A stretch of 42,262 nucleotides of DNA from an uncultured Clostridia bacterium (GTDB taxonomy: Bacteria > Bacillota > Clostridia > TANB77 > CAG-508). The notes below the pieces were generated by a model. That model saw only the letters and a list, made by a program, of their open reading frames with translations. It was not told the DNA's origin and did no database searches. The translations under genes were made by a program, and so were the position numbers. How positions within the stretch are numbered: the stretch's first letter is position 1; each line of letters begins with the position of its first letter. Positions 33,804-42,104 of this stretch are shown piece by piece. The stretch lies in NCBI GenBank assembly GCA_904378095.1, contig CAJFHE010000012.1:1-42262 (forward strand), in the 5' to 3' direction.

Positions 33804-34727
33804 TTATTTAATTTTTCCATCAATCACTTCCTTAATGTAACGAGCTGCTGTTTTGGGCATTTGCTTTCCAGGAATGCCTAAAGCTGTGATTACTTTTATT
33901 TTTATCTTTTCTGCATATTCTTTGTCAATTCCTCCAGGAGTAGATGCCACATCTATTATTAATACATTTTTATTAAAACTATCTAGCTCTTTTTGTTTTA
34001 TTATTAAGCTTGGCACAGTGTTTATTACAATATCGAATTTTTCTGCATATTCGCATAGCTCACCATATCTTATTGGAAAATATCTTTTTTCACGTATCCA
34101 TGCTAAATCTGTTTCTTTTCTTGCTGCACAATACACATTTGCGCCCAATGCTTTAAATCGATTACATAAAATTTTTCCAATTCTTCCAAATCCGCAAACA
34201 AGCACATTGCTTTCATGTATTGTTTCTTCTCTTTCTTCTATTGCTATTTTTATTGTTCCTTCTACTGTAGGAATTGCATTTAATATTGTAAGCTCATCTA
34301 TTTGTAATAAATCAATGTTTTTTATTTGCTTATCATAAAAATCTTTTGGGATTCCGCCTGCTATAAAAGTTTTATTATTAAGCTCATTTTTTAAACCTTC
34401 TATTTTTATTTCTGTTTTTGAAAATGGTGCATTTACATTTTCACCATCTTTTGAAAAAGGCATACCGCTGATTACTATATCACAATTTGTTACCGCTTCT
34501 CTAATATTTTCACATAATATAACGTTTGGTAATTCTGTTATATGTGGGTGACTTTTTTCCTTTGAATTATTTTTCTCATTTAAAATATTCCTATTACTTT
34601 GTAAATTTTCTAAAAAATATTTTTCAAAGCCATACATGTACAACATGTACACCATTTTTCCTTCTTGTGCGTACATTTCAGCTAACCTTATTATTCTTAA
34701 ATCTCCGCCTATAATGCTTATATTCAA
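33804..34727 (-). CDS. dpaA: Dipicolinate synthase subunit A
   Basis: SpoVFA/DpaA oxidises a tetrahydrodipicolinate intermediate to dipicolinic acid, which loads the spore core. The sequence has the DpaA start IIGGDLRIIRLAEMYAQEG, a region ISGMPFSKDGENVNAPFS, the Rossmann motif VLVCGFGRIGKILC (about 188-201), AARKETDLAWIR and the end ALGIPGKQMPKTAARYI. The start is uncertain: TTG 34727 (10 bases from AGGA) or GTG 34736 (too close to it). The ribosome site lies inside a perfect 18-bp hairpin (34735-34773). The partner gene dpaB is not adjacent. Confidence 0.93.
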   Translation of the reverse strand: MNISIIGGDLRIIRLAEMYAQEGKMVYMLYMYGFEKYFLENLQSNRNILNEKNNSKEKSHPHITELPNVILCENIREAVTNCDIVISGMPFSKDGENVNAPFSKTEIKIEGLKNELNNKTFIAGGIPKDFYDKQIKNIDLLQIDELTILNAIPTVEGTIKIAIEEREETIHESNVLVCGFGRIGKILCNRFKALGANVYCAARKETDLAWIREKRYFPIRYGELCEYAEKFDIVINTVPSLIIKQKELDSFNKNVLIIDVASTPGGIDKEYAEKIKIKVITALGIPGKQMPKTAARYIKEVIDGKIK

Positions 34728-34734
34728 AAAAATC

Positions 34735-34773
34735 ACATCCTCACATAATATTTCTAATATTATATGAGGATGT
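34735..34773. promoter_or_regulatory. 18-bp hairpin covering the dpaA ribosome site
   Basis: ACATCCTCACATAATATT (34735-34752) pairs with 34756-34773 around a 3-base loop, with one G-T pair on RNA. On the minus strand GAGG (34739-34742) is in the 3' arm, and GATTTTTTT follows. It resembles a terminator, yet the dpaA start lies in or after it. Confidence 0.75.
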
Positions 34774-34806
34774 TTTGTAAATTATTTCTGTAATTATTTT
34801 AGCTCC

Positions 34807-34847
34807 GTGAAACGAGGTGACAGGTTTAAACCTGTCACCAGTGTTTC
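34807..34847. repeat. R1 palindromic repeat, copy 8
   Basis: GTGAAACGAGGTGACAGGTTT / AAACCTGTCACC with variant centre (AGG/CCT instead of AGA/TCT), so both arms changed together. Confidence 0.85.
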
Positions 34848-34855
34848 TCTAGAGC

Positions 34856-34900
34856 AGTGGAGCGACGCTGACAGATTTGAATCTGTCCCCAGTGTTTCAC
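34856..34900. repeat. R1 palindromic repeat, copy 9
   Basis: CTGACAGATT-TG-AATCTGTCCCC core with GTGTTTCAC outer arm, 8 bases from copy 8. Both copies lie after the TPR gene stop codon. Confidence 0.78.
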
Positions 34901-34917
34901 CGAATTTTATATAATCT

Positions 34918-36126
34918 CTAATTTTCTCTTTGTTTTTCCTGCTCTATTTTTTCTTTTTCTTTTACATTTTTAAATGTGGTCAAGTCTTCGTTATTCATGC
35001 TGTTTATGAGTGAGCATGTTTTTGATAAATGGCTTAATGCCTTTCTTTCTTTTAGAGAAAGCTTCGTTCTTCGTTTTTGCTCATTTTCTAGTTTTTGTGG
35101 TTTTTTTATTTCCTTTCTTATTGGTATAAACACATCTTCTTTTTGCACTTTGTTATATATATTTGGGTCTAGCTCTACTGCAATATTCATATAATTGATT
35201 GCCTTTTCTTTGTCACCTTTAAGAATTGCTATTTGTGCCAAATAATAGTATGAGCCCCCTTCTACATCTTCGCCTTTCATACTTTCTTTAAAATATTTTT
35301 CTGCCTCATCCAAATCACCTGCAATTAAAGCAATCTGACCTAAACTTAGCTTAGCATTATATAAAAGTGAATTAATTTCTGCTGCTTTTTGATAAAATTC
35401 TTTTGCTCTTTGAAAATCATTTACCATTGTGTATACCATACCTAAATTATAGTATAAATCATAATTTCCTGGATTATATCTTAATGCATTCATATACACA
35501 TTAATAGCTTCTTTATACCTTTCCTGTGTATACAATATCTCACCTAATAAATTAGTCGCATCATAATATTCTGGCTTAGTTTTAAGAATATCTTGAAGAA
35601 ATGTTATTGCCTCATCTGCTCGTTCATCTTTATTCAAAAGCCTTGCAATATTGTAATTTATCTTTATATCCTTGTTATTTATCTCAGTCGCACGTATATA
35701 CTCATCAACTGCAACAGAATACTTTTCTTCTTTTTCATATACCTCTGCTAAAGTTTTATGCCCCATATATCTTTCTGGATATTTATTTATGAGCTTAAAT
35801 AAATACTCTTTTGCCTGCTCGGTATTTCCAGAGTGTAACGCAATTTTGGCTAAAGTAATATTTAACATTTCTGGAAATGTTATTTTTGCCTTATATTCAA
35901 TTAGGAAAATAATTACTGGAATAATTATAGAAAGCATGTACATAATTATTCTAAAAAATAGATTTAAATGAATGCTTGCTAGTAACTCTATAAAGTTAAT
36001 TGCAATACCTAAAAACTCTATGCCTAGTACATAAACATAGCTTGTGTCATTCTTTTTTATAAATCTACCAAATGTAATTATAAAAATAGCAAAAGCTAAA
36101 ATGTTAAACGCAATCTTCTCAATCAA
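34918..36126 (-). CDS. Membrane-anchored TPR repeat protein
   Basis: The 402-residue protein has three N-terminal membrane helices (residues 1-80, e.g. IAFNILAFAIFIITFGRFI and IIMYMLSIIIPVIIFLI), then seven or more tetratricopeptide repeats (about 90-330; GHKTLAEVYEKEEKYSVAVD, NLLGEILYTQERYKEAINVY, YNLGMVYTMVNDFQRAKEFY). A charged, lysine-rich C-terminus follows. It is a likely scaffold on the cytoplasmic side; partner unknown. The start is a TTG codon at 36126 downstream of GAGGAG; no nearby ATG exists in frame. Confidence 0.85.
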   Translation of the reverse strand: MIEKIAFNILAFAIFIITFGRFIKKNDTSYVYVLGIEFLGIAINFIELLASIHLNLFFRIIMYMLSIIIPVIIFLIEYKAKITFPEMLNITLAKIALHSGNTEQAKEYLFKLINKYPERYMGHKTLAEVYEKEEKYSVAVDEYIRATEINNKDIKINYNIARLLNKDERADEAITFLQDILKTKPEYYDATNLLGEILYTQERYKEAINVYMNALRYNPGNYDLYYNLGMVYTMVNDFQRAKEFYQKAAEINSLLYNAKLSLGQIALIAGDLDEAEKYFKESMKGEDVEGGSYYYLAQIAILKGDKEKAINYMNIAVELDPNIYNKVQKEDVFIPIRKEIKKPQKLENEQKRRTKLSLKERKALSHLSKTCSLINSMNNEDLTTFKNVKEKEKIEQEKQREN

Positions 36127-36157
36127 TTTGCTTCACTCCTCGTGACTTTCTTTCCCC

Positions 36158-36295
36158 TTGCACAGTAGGGACACTCCTTTTTGTGCAAGTTTTTGCACGT
36201 TTGGGACACTCCTTTACATTTTACTTTTTTATGAATTCAAGGACTGTCCCTTTTATCCAGGTTTTTGCACATTTAGGAGTGTCCCTACTGTGCAA
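36158..36295. repeat. R3 inverted-repeat element, 138 bp, copy 3
   Basis: Perfect 21-bp ends (36158-36178, GCACAGTAGGGACACTCCT core; 36275-36295). Inside are further GTGCAAG, TTTTTGCAC, GGGACACTCC and GGACTGTCCC words, so it seems built of nested R3 units. The right end covers the last three codons of ppa. Confidence 0.85.
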
Positions 36296-36815
36296 ATTTT
36301 TCTTCATATTTTTTCATGCATTTTTCGATTATATTTTCTGCCTCTTCTCTTCCAAGCATTCTATCTACGGTAGTTGTCTTACCTTCCAACTGTTTATATA
36401 CTTCAAAAAAATGCTTTATTTCATCAGAAATATGGTTTGGAAGAGCAGATATATCATTATATACATTTAGATATGGGTCTTTTTTAGAAATTGCTATCAT
36501 TTTTTCGTCTTCTTCTCCACTGTCATTCATTATAAGTACCCCTATTGGATAGCATTCAACTAAAGTAAGTGGCTGAATTTGCTCATTACATAAAATTAAT
36601 ACGTCTAATGGGTCATTGTCTTCTGCATAGGTACGTGGTATAAAACCATAATTCGTAGGATAGTGTGTTGCTGTATATAAAACTCTATCAAGTTTTAGCA
36701 TTCCTGTTTCTTTATCTAATTCATATTTTGTAGTTCCCCCTTTTGGAATTTCTACTACACCAATAAAGTCATTTTTTGCAATTCTTTCTTTGCTTATATC
36801 ATGCCAAATATTCAT
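36285..36815 (-). CDS. ppa: Inorganic pyrophosphatase (family I)
   Basis: The 176-residue soluble enzyme splits pyrophosphate to drive biosynthesis. Metal-binding signature DNDPLDVLIL (about 66-75), IPKGGTTKYELDKETG and YPTNYGFIPRTYAED are intact. Many Firmicutes use the unrelated family II enzyme, so the family is worth noting. AGGAGTG precedes the ATG. The codons for the final Ala, Gln and stop lie inside the R3 repeat element. Confidence 0.95.
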   Translation of the reverse strand: MNIWHDISKERIAKNDFIGVVEIPKGGTTKYELDKETGMLKLDRVLYTATHYPTNYGFIPRTYAEDNDPLDVLILCNEQIQPLTLVECYPIGVLIMNDSGEEDEKMIAISKKDPYLNVYNDISALPNHISDEIKHFFEVYKQLEGKTTTVDRMLGREEAENIIEKCMKKYEEKFAQ

Positions 36816-36910
36816 TTGTTATCACTCCTATTCTTTTCATAAACTATTTTAAATCAAAATCTCAAAAAAGTCTAGTGTTATATAAAAATGTTTAATTAAT
36901 AAAGCAATTC

Positions 36911-36938
36911 TTGTTTTTTCCTCCGTCCCCCAAAACAA
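36911..36938. repeat. R2 hairpin repeat, copy 3
   Basis: TTGTTTT / AAAACAA arms with loop TTCCTCCGTCCCCC. It is upstream of ppa and downstream of the GNAT pair terminator. Confidence 0.78.
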
Positions 36939-36962
36939 AGCTTGACTGAAACTTAGTCATGA

Positions 36963-36995
36963 CAAAAGACCACTCCATTATGAAGTGGTCTTTTG
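36963..36995 (-). terminator. Terminator of the GNAT gene pair
   Basis: CAAAAGACCACT (36963-36974) pairs with AGTGGTCTTTTG (36984-36995). Confidence 0.85.
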
Positions 36996-37007
36996 CTGTT
37001 AGAAGTG

Positions 37008-37547
37008 TTACTTCAGATTCTGGATAAAATATTGCCGAAGCAAATCTCTTCCATCTCTGGTTTCATGGATAAAAGGGTCTCCTTTTTCCATTTCTGCAAT
37101 ATGAGACAACGCACCAGCACTCGCATCGTTTTTTGGATGAATCGTACCAATGAACTTAGTAAATCCATGCTCGAGAGCATATTTCTTACCAAATTCGAGC
37201 ATCAAAGTGGCAATTCCCATCTTTATCCGTATCGGACTAACTCCAATACCATTGACGATAATGCCATCGCCTACTTTGTAGGAATTCGGAAATGCTTTCG
37301 CATATTCTTCTTCCTCTTCATCATTAGGTTTTTGCAAAAGCAAGAACCCGACAATATTGTCATTGTCATTTTCATCCTCAGCAATAATTACTGTTGATGG
37401 AAATTCCATTGCAGCCGCAATTTCTGACTCATCAACCCCTCCAAACAAATCGGATTTACCTTTTTGTTGGAGATTCTTGAGCACTTTCTTCGAAAGCCTA
37501 GCCACATTGTCGATGTCTTTTAGCTCACACTGCCGAATTTTAATCAT
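37008..37547 (-). CDS. GNAT family N-acetyltransferase
   Basis: The 179-residue protein has a GNAT fold: MIKIRQCELKDIDNVARLSK (beta1-alpha1), FPSTVIIAEDENDNDNIVGF (strands 2-4), and an acetyl-CoA loop in GIGVSPIRIKMGIATLMLEF. Acceptor unknown. ATG 37547 has GAGGTG upstream; the earlier in-frame ATG at 37574 overlaps the preceding gene. Coupled to the acetyltransferase upstream. Codon use (ATC, GCC, CGG, CTC) differs from neighbouring chromosomal genes. Confidence 0.85.
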   Translation of the reverse strand: MIKIRQCELKDIDNVARLSKKVLKNLQQKGKSDLFGGVDESEIAAAMEFPSTVIIAEDENDNDNIVGFLLLQKPNDEEEEEYAKAFPNSYKVGDGIIVNGIGVSPIRIKMGIATLMLEFGKKYALEHGFTKFIGTIHPKNDASAGALSHIAEMEKGDPFIHETRDGRDLLRQYFIQNLK

Positions 37548-37570
37548 AAACACCTCATCCTTTCTTTTGT

Positions 37571-38128
37571 TCATTGTTCATTCTTAGACTTTCTGAACCT
37601 AGGAATGCAATCATAAATGTAGCAATCATGATAGTCACCATCATAGAAAGACCATTCGGGTAAAACACCTACCCTTCTGTATCCTTGGCTTTCAAATGCT
37701 TTCTGTGAAGCATAGTTTTTCTCTCTAATAAGAGCTCTAACACTATGCAAATTCAAGCAATCAAAAGCATAATCAGTAACTAGTCTGATTACTTGCTTTC
37801 CATAGCCTCTCTTGGAATACGCTTCTGTAATAGCTATATGCAGTTCAGAAGCTCTGATTATGTTTGAGACTATCTCTAGCTTAACATACCCTATTGCTAT
37901 CCCTTCTTCATCTGTTTTCTCCGACTCCTTAAAAATCCAAAAGTACGGCGAGCCAGATTTCTTTGTGTTAACAATGTCTGCTTGTATGTCTTCAAATGTT
38001 CTTGGTAAACACGAAGACATCATGTCCCGAATGAATTTTTCATTTTGCATTTCCAGAAGAACTGATACATCAGCTTCTTCAATTGGAGAAAGAAATATTC
38101 CATCTCCTTCCAAATATCTTGTTGCCAT
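37571..38128 (-). CDS. GNAT N-acetyltransferase, RimJ/RimL type
   Basis: The 185-residue protein has the RimJ/L-like order GIFLSPIEEADVSVLLEMQN, AIGYVKLEIVSNIIRASELH, acetyl-CoA loop SKRGYGKQVIRLVTDYAF and NYASQKAFESQGYRRVGVLP. It may modify a small molecule, a protein N-terminus or a drug; the target is unknown. GGAGG precedes the ATG. Forms a two-gene unit with the second GNAT gene; codon use is also atypical. Confidence 0.88.
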   Translation of the reverse strand: MATRYLEGDGIFLSPIEEADVSVLLEMQNEKFIRDMMSSCLPRTFEDIQADIVNTKKSGSPYFWIFKESEKTDEEGIAIGYVKLEIVSNIIRASELHIAITEAYSKRGYGKQVIRLVTDYAFDCLNLHSVRALIREKNYASQKAFESQGYRRVGVLPEWSFYDGDYHDCYIYDCIPRFRKSKNEQ

Positions 38129-38202
38129 AGATGATTCCTCCTTGTTGTAAGATATTTTTTAATTAGGAATAATTATATTATATCACAATATTACTTTTAT
38201 TT

Positions 38203-38248
38203 AAATAAGGAGACTATGGTCTCCTATTTTCCCATAATCTCCTTATTT
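38203..38248 (-). terminator. Terminator after dapF-murE
   Basis: AAATAAGGAGA (38203-38213) pairs with TCTCCTTATTT (38238-38248), with inner TATGG/CCATA pairs. Confidence 0.75.
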
Positions 38249-38270
38249 TATATTAAATCTCTTTAACTTC

Positions 38271-40610
38271 CTAATTATTCTCTATTTTCTTTAAAGCTTT
38301 TTCTACTGCTTCCCTTTCGTCCCAGAAATATTGTACCCCTTTAATTTCTTGATATTGCTCATGACCTTTTCCAATTAGAAGTATAATATCTCCTTCTTGT
38401 GCATTTTTCATTGCATACTCTATTGCTTCTTGTCTATCTTTTATTGTAATGTATTTGCCGTTGCTCTTGTTTAATCCTACTATTATATCATTATTGATAG
38501 AGTCTATATCCTCAAATCTAGGATTGTCCTCTGTAAGAATTGTAAGCTCTGCATACTTTCCTGAAATTTCTCCCATGTCATATCTTCTAGATTTAGCTCT
38601 ATTTCCGCCTCCACCAAAGATACAAACTATTCTTTTTGGTTTATATTCCATTATAGTTTCCATTAAGTTTGTCATTTCATCTTCGTTATGAGCATAATCT
38701 ATAATTAGCTTGTATTTGTCGTTTGACACTGCAAGCTCCATTCTGCCTTTTACAGAAACTTTGCGTAGAGCTTTTTTCATAGCATCAGTGCTAATTCCAA
38801 GCTCATGTGCAATTGTAATTGCACATAATGCATTATATACAGAAAATCTACCAGGAATTGCAACTTCAAAATTATCATTTACTTTGCCTTTTACATCAAA
38901 GCCCATTCCTAGAAAATCATGTGTCATAATAAATTTTACATTTTCTGCTCTTACATCTACATCTTCTGAATTTAAGCCAAACTTTATTATGCTACAAGTA
39001 TGATTTTTAGTTACGTTTTCCCAATTTTTATCATCTACATTTATAATTCCAGTTTTGCATTTTTGGAATAATAAGCTCTTGCAATACATATATTCTTCAA
39101 AATTTGCATGCTCATTTGGTCCGATATGTTCATTAGATATATTTGTAAACACACCGTAGTCAAATGTAATTCCATCTACTCTGTGCATTTTAAGCCCTTG
39201 TGAAGATACTTCCATTATTGCATACTTGCACCCTGCTTTAACCATTCTATCAAACAATTTTTGCACTTCGTAATTTTCAGGTGTTGTATTGTGTAAATCT
39301 ATTTTTGTTTTATCTATGAAAGCTCCAATTGTTCCGATTAATCCCACTTTGTTTCCAGCTTCTTCTAGCATTTTCTTTAAAATATTTGTTGTAGAAGTCT
39401 TGCCTGCGGTTCCTGTTACTCCTATCGTAACAAGTTTTTTTGCAGGATAATCAAAATATGCTGCTGAGATATGTGCCATTGCTTCTCTTGAAGATTTTAC
39501 TTTAATAACTGTAACGTCTTCTGGAATGTCTACATCTTGCTCAATAACAACTGCTTTTGCGCCTTTTTTTATTGCGTCTGGTATAAATTTGTGTGAATTT
39601 GATGTAGTTCCTACTTTTGCAATGTATAAATCATTCTCTTCAATCTTTCTTGAATCATCTTTTACATCTACAATATCTACATCTAAACTACCTTTTACTA
39701 GTTCATAATCCACATTTTCTAATAATTTTGTTAATTTCTTCATTCTATTTACCTTCTCATTTATAATATTATCTACATCGATTTCAGATTCAAATACAGT
39801 ATGGGATGGCCCTTTCATAAACATTGTTCCAGTTTCTTCATCCCAGTTTGTTTCTAGAATTCCTCCAATTTGATGAACATTTACTTTTCTATCACATCTG
39901 CCTGTTAGAACAGCTGCTACTGTAGCAGTACAGCAACCAGTACCGCATCCGATTGTTTCTCCTGTTCCTCTTTCCCATTCCCTTATTTTGATAGTATTTC
40001 TATCAATTACCTGTGCAAATGTTACATTTGTCTTATTTGGGAACAAATCTGTCTTGTATTCAATCGCTTTGCCGTATTTCTCTACATCAAAATCGTCAAC
40101 ATCTTCTATAAACATAACGCAATGAGGGTTTCCCCAAGAAACTGCTGTTATCTTAAATGTTTTATCTAATATTTTTACTTCTTGTTCTATAAATTCTGGT
40201 AAATCTGTATTTACTGGTATTTTTCTTGTGTCTAGTACAGGTTTACCTATATTGGCCTCTATATTTACAGCTTGTCCATCTTTAACTGTCAACTTCACAT
40301 GTTGAATTCCACCTAAAGTTTCTATTGTAAGCTCTTCTTTGTCCGTCATTTTGTGGTCATATACATACTTGCTTAAACTACGTAATGCATTTCCACACAT
40401 TTCTCCTTCTGTTCCGTCTGGATTAAACATTCTCATTCTAAAATCTGCTACATCTGATTTGCAGATTAAAACTAATCCATCTGAGCCTACTCCAAAATGA
40501 CGATTGCTTATATATTTTGCAAGCTCATTTACATTATCTATTTTTTGATTAATTGCATCTATATATACATAATCGTTACCAAATGCTTGCATTTTTGTAA
40601 AACGTGTCAT
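38271..40610 (-). CDS. dapF-murE: Fused diaminopimelate epimerase-MurE ligase
   Basis: A 779-residue two-enzyme protein. Residues 1-289 are DapF, which converts LL-DAP to meso-DAP: catalytic cysteines C72 (NPDGTEGEMCGNALRS) and C222 (GETIGCGTG). Residues 290-779 are MurE, which adds that meso-DAP to UDP-MurNAc-dipeptide: P-loop GVTGTAGKTSTT (397-408), DYAHNEDEM, and the DNPR motif (695-698) typical of meso-DAP-type MurE. The reading frame is open across the joint. The MurE part begins with MKKLTKLLENV at ATG 39743, with GAAGG 8 bases upstream, so separate MurE may also be made. Start 40610 has AGGAG 8 bases upstream; the in-frame GTG at 40619 overlaps that site. Confidence 0.93.
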   Translation of the reverse strand: MTRFTKMQAFGNDYVYIDAINQKIDNVNELAKYISNRHFGVGSDGLVLICKSDVADFRMRMFNPDGTEGEMCGNALRSLSKYVYDHKMTDKEELTIETLGGIQHVKLTVKDGQAVNIEANIGKPVLDTRKIPVNTDLPEFIEQEVKILDKTFKITAVSWGNPHCVMFIEDVDDFDVEKYGKAIEYKTDLFPNKTNVTFAQVIDRNTIKIREWERGTGETIGCGTGCCTATVAAVLTGRCDRKVNVHQIGGILETNWDEETGTMFMKGPSHTVFESEIDVDNIINEKVNRMKKLTKLLENVDYELVKGSLDVDIVDVKDDSRKIEENDLYIAKVGTTSNSHKFIPDAIKKGAKAVVIEQDVDIPEDVTVIKVKSSREAMAHISAAYFDYPAKKLVTIGVTGTAGKTSTTNILKKMLEEAGNKVGLIGTIGAFIDKTKIDLHNTTPENYEVQKLFDRMVKAGCKYAIMEVSSQGLKMHRVDGITFDYGVFTNISNEHIGPNEHANFEEYMYCKSLLFQKCKTGIINVDDKNWENVTKNHTCSIIKFGLNSEDVDVRAENVKFIMTHDFLGMGFDVKGKVNDNFEVAIPGRFSVYNALCAITIAHELGISTDAMKKALRKVSVKGRMELAVSNDKYKLIIDYAHNEDEMTNLMETIMEYKPKRIVCIFGGGGNRAKSRRYDMGEISGKYAELTILTEDNPRFEDIDSINNDIIVGLNKSNGKYITIKDRQEAIEYAMKNAQEGDIILLIGKGHEQYQEIKGVQYFWDEREAVEKALKKIENN

Positions 40611-40650
40611 GTTTTTCACTCCTGTTCTTTATCTTTATATTACTTATTGC

Positions 40651-40691
40651 AAAAAGTTGTTTTTTTCCTCCGTCCCCAAAAACAACTTTTT
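40651..40691. repeat. R2 hairpin repeat, copy 4
   Basis: Stem AAAAAGTTGTTTTT / AAAAACAACTTTTT (14 bp, perfect), loop TTCCTCCGTCCCC identical to copy 1. The stem differs from copy 1 by a compensated C-G to G-C change. It touches the original stop codon of the broken metB/C gene and probably ended its transcript. Confidence 0.88.
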
Positions 40692-41890
40692 CTATCTTAA
40701 AGCTTGGTCTAAATCTGCGATAATATCATCAGCATCTTCAATACCAACTGACAAACGTAAAAGTGTATCTGTAATACCTAATGCCTCTCTTGTTTCTTCC
40801 AAAATTTCAGTATGAGTTCTACTAACTGGGTGAGTAATTAAACTTTCTACTCCGTAATTAAACTTTCTACTCCTCCTAAGCTCTCTGCAAACATTATTAA
40901 TTTTAACTTTAATAAAATTTGATTAACTGTTTTTGTACTATCGACTTTAAAAGATATCATTCCTCCAAAACCAGTAGTTTGTTTTTTAGTTACTTCATAA
41001 TCTTTGTGATCTTCAAATCCCACATAATATACTTTCTCAACTTTTGGTTGTGAGCGTAACCAATTTGCTACTTTCATAGCATTTTCATTGTGCTTGTCCA
41101 TTCTTAAAGCTAAAGTTTTCATTCCTCTTAGCATTAGCCATGAATCCATTGGTCCTAATCCTGCGCCATAGATATACATCTTAATTTCTAATGTTTCGCC
41201 TATTTTACTATCTTTTACAACAACTACTCCTGCTAAAACATCATTATGACCTGCAAGATATTTTGTTCCACTGTGTACAACAATATCTGCTCCTAATGTA
41301 AGTGGTCTTTGGAAATATGGTGTTAGGAATGTGTTGTCAACTACAACCAATGCTCCAATGTCATGTCCTATTTTTGTAATTTTTTCAATATCAGCGACTT
41401 TCATCATTGGATTAGTTGGAGTCTCAACAAAAATCATTTTCGTATTTTTCTTGATAGTCTTCTTCAGTAAATCTAAATCAGACAAATCAATGCTATCATG
41501 CTCAATTCCATTTACTTCTAGTACTTCATTTACCTCTCTAAAAGTACCTCCATAAATATCATCTGACATAATCAAATGGTCACCCGGCTTTAATAGTGAA
41601 AATACAAGTGTAATAGCTGCCATTCCAGAATTTACTGCAAACGCTCTTGTACCTTCCTCCAAAATTGCCATTGTTTTTTCAAGCTCTTCCCTGGTAGGGT
41701 TAATGCATCTAGAATAATTGTATGGGTCCCTTATCTCAATTCCACTATGCTTGAATGTAGCAGTTTGATAAATAGGGAAGCTTATTGAGCCTGTTGCTGG
41801 GTCTATTCCCTCTGCGCCATGCACAACTTTAGATGCTAATTTCAAATTTTCCTTTCTGTTTAAATTTTCATAATCTTTTAAATCTTTCAT
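40692..41890 (-). pseudogene. Cystathionine gamma-synthase/lyase, broken by a 20-bp tandem duplication
   Basis: PLP enzyme of the Cys/Met metabolism family (transsulfuration). The pyridoxal lysine is K210 in VVHSGTKYLAGHND, with SFPIYQTATFKHSG and FVETPTNPMMKVAD also present. The frame ends at 40847 after FAESLGGVESLITE. GTAATTAAACTTTCTACTCC occurs twice in tandem (40834-40853, 40854-40873); removing one copy restores LITHPVSRTHTEILEE and the normal end LRLSVGIEDADDIIADLDQA, with the stop at 40692. The last 48 or so residues, part of the active-site domain, are lost. Start ATG 41890 has GAGG 8 bases upstream. Synthase and lyase roles cannot be told apart. Confidence 0.92.
40834..40873. repeat. 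20-bp tandem direct duplication
   Basis: Two exact copies of GTAATTAAACTTTCTACTCC, head to tail, inside the metB/C gene. 20 is not a multiple of 3, so the frame is lost. Confidence 0.97.
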
Positions 41891-41923
41891 GTTTATTACC
41901 TCAGTTTCTAATATAATCACAGT

Positions 41924-41943
41924 ATATTCTTAATTAAGAATAT
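41924..41943. promoter_or_regulatory. 20-bp palindrome upstream of metB/C
   Basis: ATATTCTTAATTAAGAATAT, a perfect palindrome 34 bases before the ATG. A TATAAT box lies further upstream on the minus strand near 41970. It may be an operator for a regulator of sulfur amino acid genes; no named site is recognised. Confidence 0.5.
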
Positions 41944-42062
41944 AAGCCTGTTGGTAAAACACGGTATTATTATATACCATTTTTGCAAAATAGTACAGGT
42001 TTTTTATGATATTTTTGAGTGTTTGGACAAAAGGAACAATTCTTGCAATATTCCTCACGCAT

Positions 42063-42096
42063 CCAAAAAGAAGGCACTTTCGTACCTTCTTTTTGG
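42063..42096. terminator. Terminator after the right-edge gene
   Basis: CCAAAAAGAAGG pairs with CCTTCTTTTTGG (42063-42096), with a short loop. T tracts on both sides. Confidence 0.88.
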
Positions 42097-42104
42097 TGAA
42101 TGGT

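Noticed and set aside
36158..36470. ORFs of 71 and 95 residues on the plus strand
   Set aside because: They read through the R3 repeat and antisense to ppa; the Cys/Phe-rich translation is typical of shadow frames.
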